Shown in pieces: positions 17,170 through 26,305 of a stretch of DNA of 64,000 bases. The notes below the pieces were generated by a model that saw nothing but the letters and a program-made list of their open reading frames with translations, made no database searches and was not told the origin of the DNA. Made by a program: the position numbers and the translations under genes. The first letter of the stretch is position 1. The number at the start of each line of letters is the position of its first letter. Source of the DNA: Verrucomicrobiota bacterium (GTDB taxonomy: Bacteria; Verrucomicrobiota; Kiritimatiellia; CAIQIC01; JAGNIJ01); assembly GCA_022710725.1 (NCBI GenBank), contig JAKLGK010000003.1:186001-250000 (forward strand). Reading direction: 5' to 3'.

Positions 17170-18972
17170 ATGAGCGAACTCGCCCTCATCCGCAACTTCT
17201 GCATTATTGCGCACATCGATCACGGGAAGTCCACGCTTGCCGACCGGATGCTGGAGCTGACCGGGACCATCCAGAAGCGAGAGTTCCGCGACCAGGTTCT
17301 CGACGACATGGATCTCGAGCGCGAGCGGGGCATCACGATCAAGGCGCATCCCGTCACCATGAATTACACAGCGCGGGACGGGCAGACCTATTGCTTCAAC
17401 CTCATCGACACCCCCGGCCACGTGGATTTTTCCTACGAGGTCTCCCGGAGCCTTTCGGCGTGCGAGGGCGCGCTGCTGGTCGTGGACGTCACCCAGGGCG
17501 TCGAGGCGCAGACCGTCGCCCACACGCTGCTCGCCGCGGAGCACGGCATCCAGATCATCCCCGTGCTCAACAAGATCGACATGCCGAACGCCGACGTGGT
17601 GGCGGTGGCGCACCAGATCGAGGAGGTCCTGGCCATCCCCATGGGCGACAGCCTCCAGGTGAGCGCCAAGACGGGGCAGGGGGTGGCCGAGGTCCTCGAG
17701 GCGATCGTCCAGCGCATCCCGTCTCCGGTGGAAAAGGACGAAGCCCATACCCGGGCCCTGATCTTCGACTCGGAATACGACACGTTCCGCGGCGGCGTGA
17801 TCTACGTGCGCATGTTCGACGGCACGTTAAGCCCGGGCAACAGGATCCGCCTGATGAGCATCGCGCGCGACTACGAGGTCAAGGAAGTCGGGATCTTCAC
17901 CCCGAAGCCGGTGGTGCGGCCGACCCTCGAGCCGGGCGAGGTCGGCTACCTGATGGCCAACATCAAGAACGCGTCGGACATCCAGATCGGCGACACGATC
18001 ACGCGTTCCGACCGGCCCGCGCCGCAGCCGCTGCCCGGGTTCAAGGAATTCCATCCGATGGTGTTCACCGGGCTCTACCCGGTCCAGTCGGACGACTACG
18101 AGAAGCTCCGGGCCAGCATCGAGAAGTTCAGCCTCAACGACAGCGCCTTCGTCCACCAGGCCGAGACCTCGGCGGCGCTGGGGTTCGGGTTCCGCTGCGG
18201 GTTCCTCGGCCTGCTGCACATGGAGGTCGTCCAGGAGCGCCTGCGCCGCGAGTACGACGTGGACATCATCGCCACGTATCCGAGCGTGATCTACCGCGTG
18301 TACCTGACCGACGGCGCAATGGTCGAGGTGGACAATCCCGCGCACCTGCCGGAGCTGACCAAGATCGAGCGGATCGAGGAGCCGATGATCAAGGCGTTCA
18401 TCATCTGCCACAACGAGCACATCGGCGACATGATGCAGTTGATCATGGACCGACGCGGCGAGGTGACCAAGACCGAGTCCCTCGATACGCGCCGCGTCAT
18501 GCTGACGTGCAGCGTGCCGCTCAACGAGATCCTGATCGATTTCTACGACCGCTTGAAGAGCGCCAGCCGCGGCTACGCCTCGATGGACTACGAGCACGCC
18601 GGGTACCGGGAGTCCGACCTGGTCAAGATGGACATCCTGGTGCACGGCGAGGTCGTCGAGGCGTTTGCGGCCATTGTGCACCGGTCGAAGGCGGAATACC
18701 GGGGCCGGCAGATCTGCAAATCGCTCAAGGAGCTGATCCCGCCGCACATGTTCGCCATCGCCATCCAGGCGGCGATCAACAAGAAGATCATCGCGCGGGA
18801 GACCGTGCGGGCGTTCCGGAAGGACGTGACCGCCAAGTGCTACGGGGGCGACGTGACGCGGAAGCGGAAGCTGCTGGAGCGGCAGAAGGAAGGCAAGAAG
18901 AAGCTCAAGCAGATCGGGCAGGTCAGCATCCCGCAGGAGGCGTTCATTTCCGTGCTCAAGACCAGCGACTAG
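17170..18972 (+). CDS. lepA: Elongation factor 4 (LepA)
   Basis: EF4 is a translational GTPase that binds ribosomes and affects initiation and back-translocation. All G motifs are present: AHIDHGKSTL (G1), RGITIKAHPV (G2), DTPGHVDF (G3) and NKIDMPNAD (G4). The EF-G-like domains follow and the LepA-specific C-terminus ends in KKLKQIGQVSIPQEAF. The 600-residue length is normal. Its place just before lepB matches the E. coli order. Confidence 0.97.
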   Translation: MSELALIRNFCIIAHIDHGKSTLADRMLELTGTIQKREFRDQVLDDMDLERERGITIKAHPVTMNYTARDGQTYCFNLIDTPGHVDFSYEVSRSLSACEGALLVVDVTQGVEAQTVAHTLLAAEHGIQIIPVLNKIDMPNADVVAVAHQIEEVLAIPMGDSLQVSAKTGQGVAEVLEAIVQRIPSPVEKDEAHTRALIFDSEYDTFRGGVIYVRMFDGTLSPGNRIRLMSIARDYEVKEVGIFTPKPVVRPTLEPGEVGYLMANIKNASDIQIGDTITRSDRPAPQPLPGFKEFHPMVFTGLYPVQSDDYEKLRASIEKFSLNDSAFVHQAETSAALGFGFRCGFLGLLHMEVVQERLRREYDVDIIATYPSVIYRVYLTDGAMVEVDNPAHLPELTKIERIEEPMIKAFIICHNEHIGDMMQLIMDRRGEVTKTESLDTRRVMLTCSVPLNEILIDFYDRLKSASRGYASMDYEHAGYRESDLVKMDILVHGEVVEAFAAIVHRSKAEYRGRQICKSLKELIPPHMFAIAIQAAINKKIIARETVRAFRKDVTAKCYGGDVTRKRKLLERQKEGKKKLKQIGQVSIPQEAFISVLKTSD

Positions 18973-18982
18973 GCGAAGGACC

Positions 18983-20077
18983 ATGAACCTGTTTCAATTC
19001 CGTCGGTACCGCCAGTGGGTGCATCACCTCGTGCAGGAGTCCCGGCACGTGGTCAACGTGCGGGGCGACATCCTGCCTGCGGAGGCGCTGGAGGAGCTGG
19101 CCCGGCGGACGCAGGCACTCCAGGAGGCGTGGAAGCAGCGCCACCCGGAGCACGTCGAGGAGGCGGCCGAGGAACTGTCCGAATACATCCTGCGGATCAA
19201 CCCGCCGCGGCGCTTTGCCAAGATCACGGAATACGTCGAGATCATCACGGTTGCCCTGGCCGTGGCCATGGGGTTCCGCACGTACTTCATCCAGCCGTTC
19301 AAGATCCCGACGGGCTCCATGCAGCCGACGCTGTACGGGATCACGGTCGGGACACAGTATGCTCCCAAGTGGCACGACCGCTTTCCTGTCAGTCTTGTTT
19401 CCATGGCGCTGTTCGGCGAGCGGTACACGGAGGTCAAGGCCAAGGTGTCCGGGCAGGTCGGCAGCCAGTTCGGAAACGAGGAAGAACACATCGTCTTCTA
19501 CGTGCAGGACGTGCCGCATCCCGTGCGCAAGGGCATGACGCTCTTCTTCGCGCCGGGCGATTACGTGGCCAAGGGCCAGGTTCTCGCCTCGGGACGCGTC
19601 AAGCTGGGCGACCATATCTTCGTGAACAAGCTGCGATACAACTTTTCACGGCCGCGCCGGGGCGACATCACCGTGTTCAGCACGGACGGGATCCAATATC
19701 CGAACATCCGGCCCAACTCGTTTTACATAAAGCGCATGACCGGCCTGCCGGAAGAGACCGTGGCGATCGATCCGCCGTATCTGGTGGTGGACGGGAAAAA
19801 GATCACCGAGCCCTATCCTTTTGCCCGTCTCGTCAACGAGCGGGACAAGGGATATGTCGGTTATAGTCTGGCCCGGGACCAGGCGGCTATTCCCGTCTAT
19901 TTGGGCGTGCAGGGTGAATCCCGCGTCCTGGGCGACGATGAGTATCTCATGATGGGGGACAATACCGAGCATAGTTACGACGGCCGGTATTTCGGGCCGG
20001 TGAAGAAAGAGTACCTGGTCGGCCCCGCCTTCATGGTTTACTGGCCTTTTACCCGGCGCTGGGGCCGCGTGCAGTAA
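18983..20077 (+). CDS. lepB: Signal peptidase I, long form
   Basis: This membrane protease removes signal peptides from exported proteins. One membrane anchor (about 84-104) is followed by IPTGSMQPTL with the catalytic Ser at 112; the catalytic Lys is at 216 in HIFVNKLRYN, then RPRRGDITVF, FYIKRMTGLPEE and the closing GDNTEHSYDGRYFGP. The roughly 100 residues between Ser and Lys, and the 80-residue N-terminal helical part before the single anchor, make it larger than the usual 250-320-residue enzyme. It starts 10 bases after lepA. Confidence 0.94.
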   Translation: MNLFQFRRYRQWVHHLVQESRHVVNVRGDILPAEALEELARRTQALQEAWKQRHPEHVEEAAEELSEYILRINPPRRFAKITEYVEIITVALAVAMGFRTYFIQPFKIPTGSMQPTLYGITVGTQYAPKWHDRFPVSLVSMALFGERYTEVKAKVSGQVGSQFGNEEEHIVFYVQDVPHPVRKGMTLFFAPGDYVAKGQVLASGRVKLGDHIFVNKLRYNFSRPRRGDITVFSTDGIQYPNIRPNSFYIKRMTGLPEETVAIDPPYLVVDGKKITEPYPFARLVNERDKGYVGYSLARDQAAIPVYLGVQGESRVLGDDEYLMMGDNTEHSYDGRYFGPVKKEYLVGPAFMVYWPFTRRWGRVQ

Positions 20078-20380
20078 AACAGCGCGGTCTTACCCGCGTC
20101 CGACTGTAAGGGGACGAAGACCTCTCGCCATGCCTGGCATGGTCCGACCAGCGAGGGTCAATCAGCGTCCTTGGCAACCCAACCACGTGTGATGCCAGGA
20201 AGATCGCCTTGCCTCGAATTCGCTTGCCAGAAACCCGCCCGTGGCGGCCTCATAGTTAACGTCGCATAATATATCTTATGTCTACTAAAGGATCGGCAAA
20301 ACCACAATAGCTGGTGGAAAATGGATCGGAAGCGCGGCCGTGCGACGTTCGAAGTTAACGGACAGAATCCTGCAAATGGA
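20078..20380. other. 303-base gap without a recognisable gene
   Basis: The gap between lepB and the convergent glgA is lower in GC than its surroundings. The only structure I see is a short palindrome at 20128-20142 (CCATGCC, one base, GGCATGG). No open frame of note, tRNA or known RNA is visible. It may be decayed sequence. Confidence 0.5.
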
Positions 20381-21823
20381 TCAGGACATGAGTTGCTGAT
20401 ACCGCTTCTGGTAGTCCTCGGCGGCCCTCTCCCAAGAGAAATCCTGGGCCATGGCCCGGCGAATCACCGATGGCCATAAATCGCTCCGCTGATAAAGGGC
20501 TATCGCTCTCTGCGTCGCGTGAGCCAAGCCCTCGGCCGTGTAGGTTCGGAATTTGAAGCCCGTCCCTTCATGGCCCTCTGTATCAATGTCCTGTATGGTG
20601 TCGTCCAACCCGCCCGTGGCATGCACAACGGGAATCGTGCCGTACTTGAGGCTGTATAACTGGTTCAGCCCGCACGGCTCAAATCGTGACGGCATCATGT
20701 AGATGTCCGCTCCCGCCTCGATCTTATGGGAAAGAGGATTATCGAATCCAAGACGGGCGGCAAATCGGCCCGGCCACCGGGACGCCCATTCGAGGCACAG
20801 TTTCTGGTACTTATCCTGCCCGGCGCCGAGCAGCACAAAGCCTGCATTGCTTTCCATGAGGGCCGGCATCGCCTCCGTCAGGATGTCAAGGCCTTTCTGG
20901 TCAACGAGCCGGCTGACCATGCCGATCAAGGGCGCCTCCGGGGAGATGGTAAGACCCATCACCCGAAGCAGTTCTTCCTTGCAGTCCTTTTTCCCCGATA
21001 TGTCGTCCGGCCCATAGGCCTTCGCAAGGTGAGGATCGACCTTCGGATTCCACAGCGAGTAGTCCACGCCGTTGACCACGCCCACCAGCCGGTCCCCCAT
21101 CTGGGCCAGAATACCGTGCAAGCCGCAGCCGTATTCCTCGGTCCGGATTTCCTGCGCATACGTCTGGCTGACGGTTGTGACGAGGTTGGCCGAAGTGATG
21201 CCCGCCTTGATGCAGTTGATGCTGCCGTAAAACTCCGCACAATCCATGTTGAAGCAGAAGAAAGGCAGGTTTGTCTGCGAGTACTGCGAGCCGGGGAACA
21301 AGCCCTGGTACGCGAGGTTGTGAATGGTAAAGATGGTGCGCTCCGTCTGTTTACGGCCCGATCCCTGGATGCCGTGCCGTAGGAAAAGCGGCAGCAGGCC
21401 GGTCTGCCAGTCGCTGCAGTGGACGATGTCCGGATGCCATTGCAGGGTATCGATCAGGCTGACGATGGCCTTCTGGAAGAAGACAAACCGCTCGAAATTG
21501 TCGTCGTAGTCGCGCTCGGGCAGGCTGTAGAGCTGGGACCGGTCGAAAAATTCATCGCGCCGGATGAAATAGGTCCGCGGCGGCGGATCTTCGGTGTACC
21601 AGACCTCGGCCTGGTGCATCTGGAATCCTACCGGGATGTCCAGCCGCAGGCCGGTATCCTTGAGGGCATAGCCGCCTTCCGCGACGCGCCGGTAGAGGGG
21701 CATGATTCTCGATATGTCGCCGCCGCGGGCCAGCAGGGCTTTCGGAAGGCCTGCCCCGACATCCGCGAGTCCGCCCGTGGAGGCAAACGGCATGATCTCG
21801 CTGGCCGCGTAAAGAACCCTCAT
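20381..21823 (-). CDS. glgA: Glycogen synthase (ADP-glucose type, GT5)
   Basis: GlgA adds glucose from ADP-glucose to glycogen. The 480-residue length and GT5 architecture fit: LYAASEIMPF at the start, HCSDWQTGLLPL near 133, VVNGVDYSLWNP near 248, and a C-terminal half with FEPCGLNQLYSLKYGTIPVV and ATGGLDDTI. The usual N-terminal K-T/S-G-G-L substrate loop reads STGGLADV here, so the loop lysine is replaced by serine. The ATG at 21823 follows GGAG; the 16-codon upstream extension is not needed. No other glg gene is adjacent. Confidence 0.92.
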   Translation of the reverse strand: MRVLYAASEIMPFASTGGLADVGAGLPKALLARGGDISRIMPLYRRVAEGGYALKDTGLRLDIPVGFQMHQAEVWYTEDPPPRTYFIRRDEFFDRSQLYSLPERDYDDNFERFVFFQKAIVSLIDTLQWHPDIVHCSDWQTGLLPLFLRHGIQGSGRKQTERTIFTIHNLAYQGLFPGSQYSQTNLPFFCFNMDCAEFYGSINCIKAGITSANLVTTVSQTYAQEIRTEEYGCGLHGILAQMGDRLVGVVNGVDYSLWNPKVDPHLAKAYGPDDISGKKDCKEELLRVMGLTISPEAPLIGMVSRLVDQKGLDILTEAMPALMESNAGFVLLGAGQDKYQKLCLEWASRWPGRFAARLGFDNPLSHKIEAGADIYMMPSRFEPCGLNQLYSLKYGTIPVVHATGGLDDTIQDIDTEGHEGTGFKFRTYTAEGLAHATQRAIALYQRSDLWPSVIRRAMAQDFSWERAAEDYQKRYQQLMS

Positions 21824-21877
21824 TTCATTTCTCCAGGAACCCGCCCCGCTTCCGCTCGCCTGCCGCGCCAAACCCGA

Positions 21878-21892
21878 TATAGTCTATCTCTA
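21878..21892 (+). promoter_or_regulatory. Probable leaderless start of rnr
   Basis: TATAGT at 21878-21883 ends 8 bases before the rnr ATG (21892), which puts the expected transcript start within a base or two of the start codon. There is no Shine-Dalgarno between them. A -35 hexamer is not clear. Confidence 0.45.
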
Positions 21893-24072
21893 TGGCAGAA
21901 TTTACACCATCCGAACGGAAACGGATACTCGATTTTCTCCATCGACCGGACTACCGGCCGCTTCGCCAGCATGAACTGGCGCGGGCCCTGGCCTGGTCCG
22001 GCCCTGTCCTGCGGCGCGCCCTGCGCGACATGGAGCGGGAGGGTTTGATCGTCCGGTTGCGGAAGAATCGCTGGGCCGCGCCACGCGGTGCCCCTACCCT
22101 GGCCGGCCGCCTCCGCGTGAGCGTCGACGGCTTCGGTTTCGTCACCCCGGAGCAAACCGGCCGGCCCGACATCTACATCCCCGCCGAGTCGCTCGGGCCC
22201 GCCCTTGACGGCGATCGCGTGCTGATCGCCCTTTCAACCGAGGGGGAGGTCCCGGACGAGCGGGAGGCCCGGACCCGCGGCCGCGTGGTCCGTGTCCTGG
22301 AACGAAGGCACGAGCGCGTGGTCGGCCGGCTGCGGCGCACGGCCTACTATGGGTACGTCATCCCCGACAATCCCCGGATCCGCGAGAACGTGCGGGTGCG
22401 CGGGTTCGCCCCCGGCCTGGCGCAGCCGGAAGAGGATCGCCTGGTCGTGGTGGACCTGGAACCCCGGGAACGCGAGCAGGAGTCGCTGTCCGGCACGGTC
22501 GTGGAAGACCTGGGCCCCGCCGATGCGCCCGGCGCGGACATGCTGTCCGTCATGCGCTCGTTCGATGTGCGTTCGGAGTTTCCAGCCGAGGCGCTCCGGC
22601 AGGCCGACCATGAGTCACCGGCGCCGGCCCCCGCCCTGTTCCACGATCGACATGACCTGCGCGGGCAGCTGGTTTTCACGATCGACCCGGAGGACGCGAA
22701 GGACTTCGACGACGCTGTTTCCCTCGTCCGCGCAGACGACGGGCGCTGGCGGCTCGGCGTGCACATCGCGGACGTGTCCCGCTATGTCCCGGTCGATTCC
22801 CCGGTGGACGTCGAAGCCCGGCGCCGAGGCACCAGCGTCTACCTGGCCGACCGCGTCATCCCCATGCTGCCGCCCCGGCTGACCACCGATGTATGCAGCT
22901 TGCAGCCGGGCGTGCCGCGCCTGACCCATTCCGTGTTCATCCTCTTCGATCCGCTCGGCGGCGTCCTGGATTTCTCGACCGGCCCCTCGGTGATCCGGTC
23001 GGCCGCCCGCCTGGACTATGACCAGGTGCAGGCGTGCTTCGACGGCGGCGCGGGCGGGTCCATCCCGGCGGAAGTCCGGGCGTCGCTGGCGGAGATGCGC
23101 GAGTTGGCCGCGTTGCTGCGACGCCGGCGCATGGCGGAGGGCAGCCTGGACCTGGCGATGCCGGAGATCCGTTGCCGGATGGACAGCGCCGGCCGGGTGC
23201 TCGAGATCCGGAAGCGCGGTTCGACCGAGGCCTACCAGCTCATCGAGGAGTTCATGCTGGCGGCGAACCAGGCCGTGGCGGGCCGGATCGCCCGGCAGAA
23301 GGCCCCCTCGCTCTACCGCATCCACGACGAGCCGGACGCCGCGCAGTGGGAGCGCATGCAGGTCGAGCTACGGGCGCTGGGACTCGCTTCGCTCCCGCCG
23401 CGGAAGGATACCTTGTCCCGCCTGGCCCGGCTCGCGGCCGCGTCGCCCATGTCCTACGCCGCGCAGCTCGCCATTCTCCGGAACCTCAAGCGCGCCGTCT
23501 ACGCCCCGGTGCCCGGCCTGCACTTCGGCCTCGGGTTCGACTGCTACACGCACTTCACCTCGCCGATCCGGCGTTATCCCGATCTCGTGGTGCACCGCGT
23601 GCTGAAGGCCCTGGAGACGCGCGCCGCGCCCCCATATTCCGCCGACGATACTGCCCGCCTGGCGACCCACTGTTCGCAGACGGAAGCCCAGGCCGACGAG
23701 GCGGAATCGGACAGCATCGTCCGCAAGCGATTGGACTACTATCACGGCCTCATGGCGCGCGACGAGACGGGTCCGTTCGAGGGCGTGATCATCGGGCTGC
23801 ACGCCCGCGGCCTGGTCGTCGAACTGCGCGACACGCTGCAACGCGGCCACCTCCCCTTCTCCGCCCTGCCCGAGGACCACTACGTGACCGACCGGGACCG
23901 CATGAAGATCACCGGCCGGCGGCGGGACCGGTCGTGGCGCGTGGGCCAGGAGGTCCGCGTCCGGCTGGCCCGCGTGGACGCGCGGCGGCGATCGGTCGGA
24001 CTCCTGCTGGAGGAAGCGTCGGCGGACGCGCGAACCAGGCGCCGCGAGAAACGGCGTCAGCGGATGAGATAG
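21892..24072 (+). CDS. rnr: Ribonuclease R
   Basis: A 3'-5' processive exoribonuclease that degrades structured RNA. The 726-residue protein has an N-terminal winged-helix part (about 1-65), cold-shock domains (RVSVDGFGFV..., YYGYVIPDNP), the RNB catalytic core with FTIDPEDAKDFDDAV near 262-276 holding the metal-binding aspartates, the FTSPIRRYPDLVVHR segment, an S1 domain (about 620-705), and a basic tail. The 3' end overlaps the convergent GspC-like gene by 16 bases. Confidence 0.95.
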   Translation: MAEFTPSERKRILDFLHRPDYRPLRQHELARALAWSGPVLRRALRDMEREGLIVRLRKNRWAAPRGAPTLAGRLRVSVDGFGFVTPEQTGRPDIYIPAESLGPALDGDRVLIALSTEGEVPDEREARTRGRVVRVLERRHERVVGRLRRTAYYGYVIPDNPRIRENVRVRGFAPGLAQPEEDRLVVVDLEPREREQESLSGTVVEDLGPADAPGADMLSVMRSFDVRSEFPAEALRQADHESPAPAPALFHDRHDLRGQLVFTIDPEDAKDFDDAVSLVRADDGRWRLGVHIADVSRYVPVDSPVDVEARRRGTSVYLADRVIPMLPPRLTTDVCSLQPGVPRLTHSVFILFDPLGGVLDFSTGPSVIRSAARLDYDQVQACFDGGAGGSIPAEVRASLAEMRELAALLRRRRMAEGSLDLAMPEIRCRMDSAGRVLEIRKRGSTEAYQLIEEFMLAANQAVAGRIARQKAPSLYRIHDEPDAAQWERMQVELRALGLASLPPRKDTLSRLARLAAASPMSYAAQLAILRNLKRAVYAPVPGLHFGLGFDCYTHFTSPIRRYPDLVVHRVLKALETRAAPPYSADDTARLATHCSQTEAQADEAESDSIVRKRLDYYHGLMARDETGPFEGVIIGLHARGLVVELRDTLQRGHLPFSALPEDHYVTDRDRMKITGRRRDRSWRVGQEVRVRLARVDARRRSVGLLLEEASADARTRRREKRRQRMR

Positions 24073-24935
24073 ATCAGCTTCTGCTCCTTGCCCTCGCGCT
24101 CGATGTCGAGCACCACAGCGCTGACCCGCTCCTGGAGGAACTCGCTGATGAAGTATTCCGCGCGGCGCTGGCTGGTCATGTTCATCGAGTTGACCTTGCG
24201 GATGAAGTCGCTCTGCTTCAGCCCGACGGCGTCGAGAAACTCCTGCTCGCCCTCGATGTCCACCTGGTAGCCCGCGATGCGGTTCTCCTTGTAATCCGGC
24301 TTCATGGTCATGTAGAGGGCCGCGATGCGCTCCGGATCGTTGGCCAGTTCCTGGTAGTAGTCCATCAGCGCCTGCCGGCTTAATACCCAGCGCGTCTCCC
24401 CGACCCGCCGCCCGAAGCGGTTCTGCTCCAGCGTCGGCTCGACGGCCTCGCCGGCGGGGGCGGCCGGCGGCGGCGATTCCGCGGCCTCGCCGTGGAAGCT
24501 CAACCACAGCTCCTCCTGCTGCCCGTGCGAGGTCAGCACGACGTGGTCCTGGAGGATGCGCACGACCTGGACGTCGTCGAAGGTCTCCTGTTCGCGGACG
24601 ACGAACTGCTGTTTCTTTTCCACGTCGTCAAGGATCGCCAGCCGCGCGGAAGGGGGCCGTTCGTCCTGCTCCTCCCCGATGGAAAAAAACGTGCCGGCCA
24701 GGCGGAAGCGGCGCGCGAGCGGGCTCAACTCCGCGGGCGCGGCGCCCGCGGCGGGCTGGAACACCGCCCAGTCTTCGGCGTCCGGCGCAGAAGGAGAAGG
24801 CCACGCCAAGACGGCCTCCGGGACGGCGGCCGCCGGCGGGCTCGACGGCAGGCGGCGGTACAGCAGGGCGAAGCCCGCGACCGCCGCGACGGCCACGAGC
24901 AGCGCCACCCAGCGCGCGATGGACAAGCCCCTCAT
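24057..24935 (-). CDS. GspC/PulC-like type II secretion-type protein
   Basis: A 292-residue protein with one N-terminal membrane anchor (about 8-26), a Pro/Ala-rich linker, and a beta-rich HR-like domain: FRLAGTFFS, RLAILDDVEKKQQFV and VRILQDHVVLTSHGQQEELWLSF, the pattern of GspC homology regions. The C-terminal 120 residues contain GYQVDIEGEQEFLDAVGLKQSDFIRKVN, like a PDZ domain that follows the HR domain in GspC. It would sit in the inner membrane facing the periplasm. No other gsp or pil genes are near, so it may serve another complex. The ATG at 24935 is preferred over the longer frame. Confidence 0.65.
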   Translation of the reverse strand: MRGLSIARWVALLVAVAAVAGFALLYRRLPSSPPAAAVPEAVLAWPSPSAPDAEDWAVFQPAAGAAPAELSPLARRFRLAGTFFSIGEEQDERPPSARLAILDDVEKKQQFVVREQETFDDVQVVRILQDHVVLTSHGQQEELWLSFHGEAAESPPPAAPAGEAVEPTLEQNRFGRRVGETRWVLSRQALMDYYQELANDPERIAALYMTMKPDYKENRIAGYQVDIEGEQEFLDAVGLKQSDFIRKVNSMNMTSQRRAEYFISEFLQERVSAVVLDIEREGKEQKLIYLIR

Positions 24936-25013
24936 ATGGCAGCCTACTCTAGATTGTCCGTTTCGCGGAAGCGACAAAATACAGGGATCGCCTTGAAAAG
25001 GCGTGACAAAAAT

Positions 25014-25408
25014 GGAGCCGGGGCTGTAAGCCGGATTCTGTCCCCCCGACCACGTCGGGGTGTACGGTCATTTATCTGCGCGATCAACCCGGAGCTTACC
25101 GTCCCGGTTGCCCGGGACGAACGAGGCGGGCCGCCTCTCGCTCCCTATTCGATCTTGCTCCGGATGGGGCTTGCCCTGCCCCCGGCGTTTCCGCCGGGGG
25201 CGGCGGTCTCTTACACCGCCTTTTCACCCTTACCCCGTTCCGCCTTTCGGCGGCCCGGGGCGGTATATTTTCTGTGGCGCTTTCCGTGCCCTTCGATATG
25301 GCGAAGGGCCTCCCCCGTTTCCAGGGGACATCCCGCCCTGCGGAGTCCGGACTTTCCTCCCCGGCCCCGCCTCGCGGCGGGACCGCAGCGACCGTCCGCC
25401 CCGGCTCC
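25014..25408 (-). ncRNA. rnpB: RNase P RNA, bacterial A-type
   Basis: The catalytic RNA of RNase P, which matures tRNA 5' ends. On the minus strand the conserved GAGGAAAGTCCGGACTCC lies near the 5' end and ACAGAATCCGGCTTA near the 3' end. The ends were set by a perfect 10-bp P1 helix: GGAGCCGGGG at the 5' end (25408-25399) pairs with CCCCGGCTCC at the 3' end (25023-25014). A TATAGT hexamer at 25420-25415 is 7 bases upstream of this 5' end, matching a -10 box. Right after the 3' end the strand reads ATTTTT, followed by a small hairpin (24989-25003). Confidence 0.95.
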
Positions 25409-25414
25409 GGAATC

Positions 25415-25420
25415 ACTATA
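25415..25420 (-). promoter_or_regulatory. -10 box of rnpB
   Basis: TATAGT on the minus strand, 7 bases from the P1-defined RNA 5' end. No good -35 hexamer is seen at the expected distance. The rest of the gap to the zinc-ribbon gene (25421-25512) shows nothing clear apart from a CTATAGT at 25462-25468 on the plus strand. Confidence 0.55.
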
Positions 25421-25512
25421 CTCCCGGCGGGTGAAAAAGCGATGGATATCGAGGGGGACGGCTATAGTGCGCCACGGCGTGGCGCAACCGCCGCACACCG
25501 TGCGGCGCTACA

Positions 25513-26217
25513 CTACGGCTTCCAGTACAGCATCCGGCTGCAGTAGCTGCACTGGGCGGCCGACAGGCCCTTGCGGGCCTCGTGGATGAGGTGCGGGGGC
25601 AGGTTCATGTGGCAGCCGCCGCAGGCGCCGTGTTCGACGGGCACCAGGGCATAGTCGCCGGTCTTGGCCAGGATGCGCTCGTAGCGGCCCAGCCAGGTCG
25701 CGTCCACTTGCTCGGCCAGCGCCTTGCGGTCGGTTTGCAGCTTGGCGATCTCGGCTTGAAGCTCTTCCAGCCGGCGGTCGAACACCTTCTGGTCCTCGCG
25801 GACGCGGGCGTCTTCCTTTTTCAGGTCCGCCTCGCGCTCGGCGATCACGGCGCGGGCCTTCTCGACCTGCTCCATGAACTCGATCTCACGGTCCTCCTCG
25901 GCGCGGATTTCCTTCTGGACCGCGGCGATTTCACGCTCGAGGGCGCGGAACTCCTCGTTCTTCTTGATCTGGATCTGCTGCTCGCGAAAGCGCTGGATCT
26001 TCTGGCGGCGGCTGTCGACCTCGATTTCGACCTGCTTGATCCCGGCCTGGGCCTTTTTCAGGTCCTCCTGCGCGGTGTGCAAAACGTCCTGGTGGGCCTT
26101 GAGGCGATCCTCGATCAGTTTCTTGCGGGCGGGGATGTCCTTGGTTTCGCGGACAAGGCGGGCGATGGCACGGTCACGTTCCTGGATGATCAACAGCCTT
26201 TCTATCGTCGTAGACAC
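25513..26217 (-). CDS. Coiled-coil protein with C-terminal C4 zinc ribbon
   Basis: Of 234 residues, about 10-180 form a long Glu/Lys/Arg-rich coiled coil; the end carries CGGCHMNLPP and, 20 residues on, CSYCSRMLYW, the two Cys pairs of a zinc ribbon. This is the DUF164/zf-RING_7 family, which is widespread and of uncertain role (nucleic-acid binding is suspected). The GTG at 26217 follows AAGGAG; the upstream 20 codons of open frame are not used. It is on the same strand as rnpB and upstream of it. Confidence 0.85.
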   Translation of the reverse strand: MSTTIERLLIIQERDRAIARLVRETKDIPARKKLIEDRLKAHQDVLHTAQEDLKKAQAGIKQVEIEVDSRRQKIQRFREQQIQIKKNEEFRALEREIAAVQKEIRAEEDREIEFMEQVEKARAVIAEREADLKKEDARVREDQKVFDRRLEELQAEIAKLQTDRKALAEQVDATWLGRYERILAKTGDYALVPVEHGACGGCHMNLPPHLIHEARKGLSAAQCSYCSRMLYWKP

Positions 26218-26305
26218 CCGCTGGTTCTCCTTAACACGTTCGGGCGGCAGTCTATCCGCCGGAACGCCGGGCGTCAAGCTCGGTCGCTTACCCTATCACG
26301 ACGGC

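Noticed and set aside
25459..25512. CTATAGT on the plus strand as a promoter for an unknown RNA.
   Set aside because: No -35 box, and downstream lies the 3' end of the minus-strand zinc-ribbon gene; no RNA signature seen.
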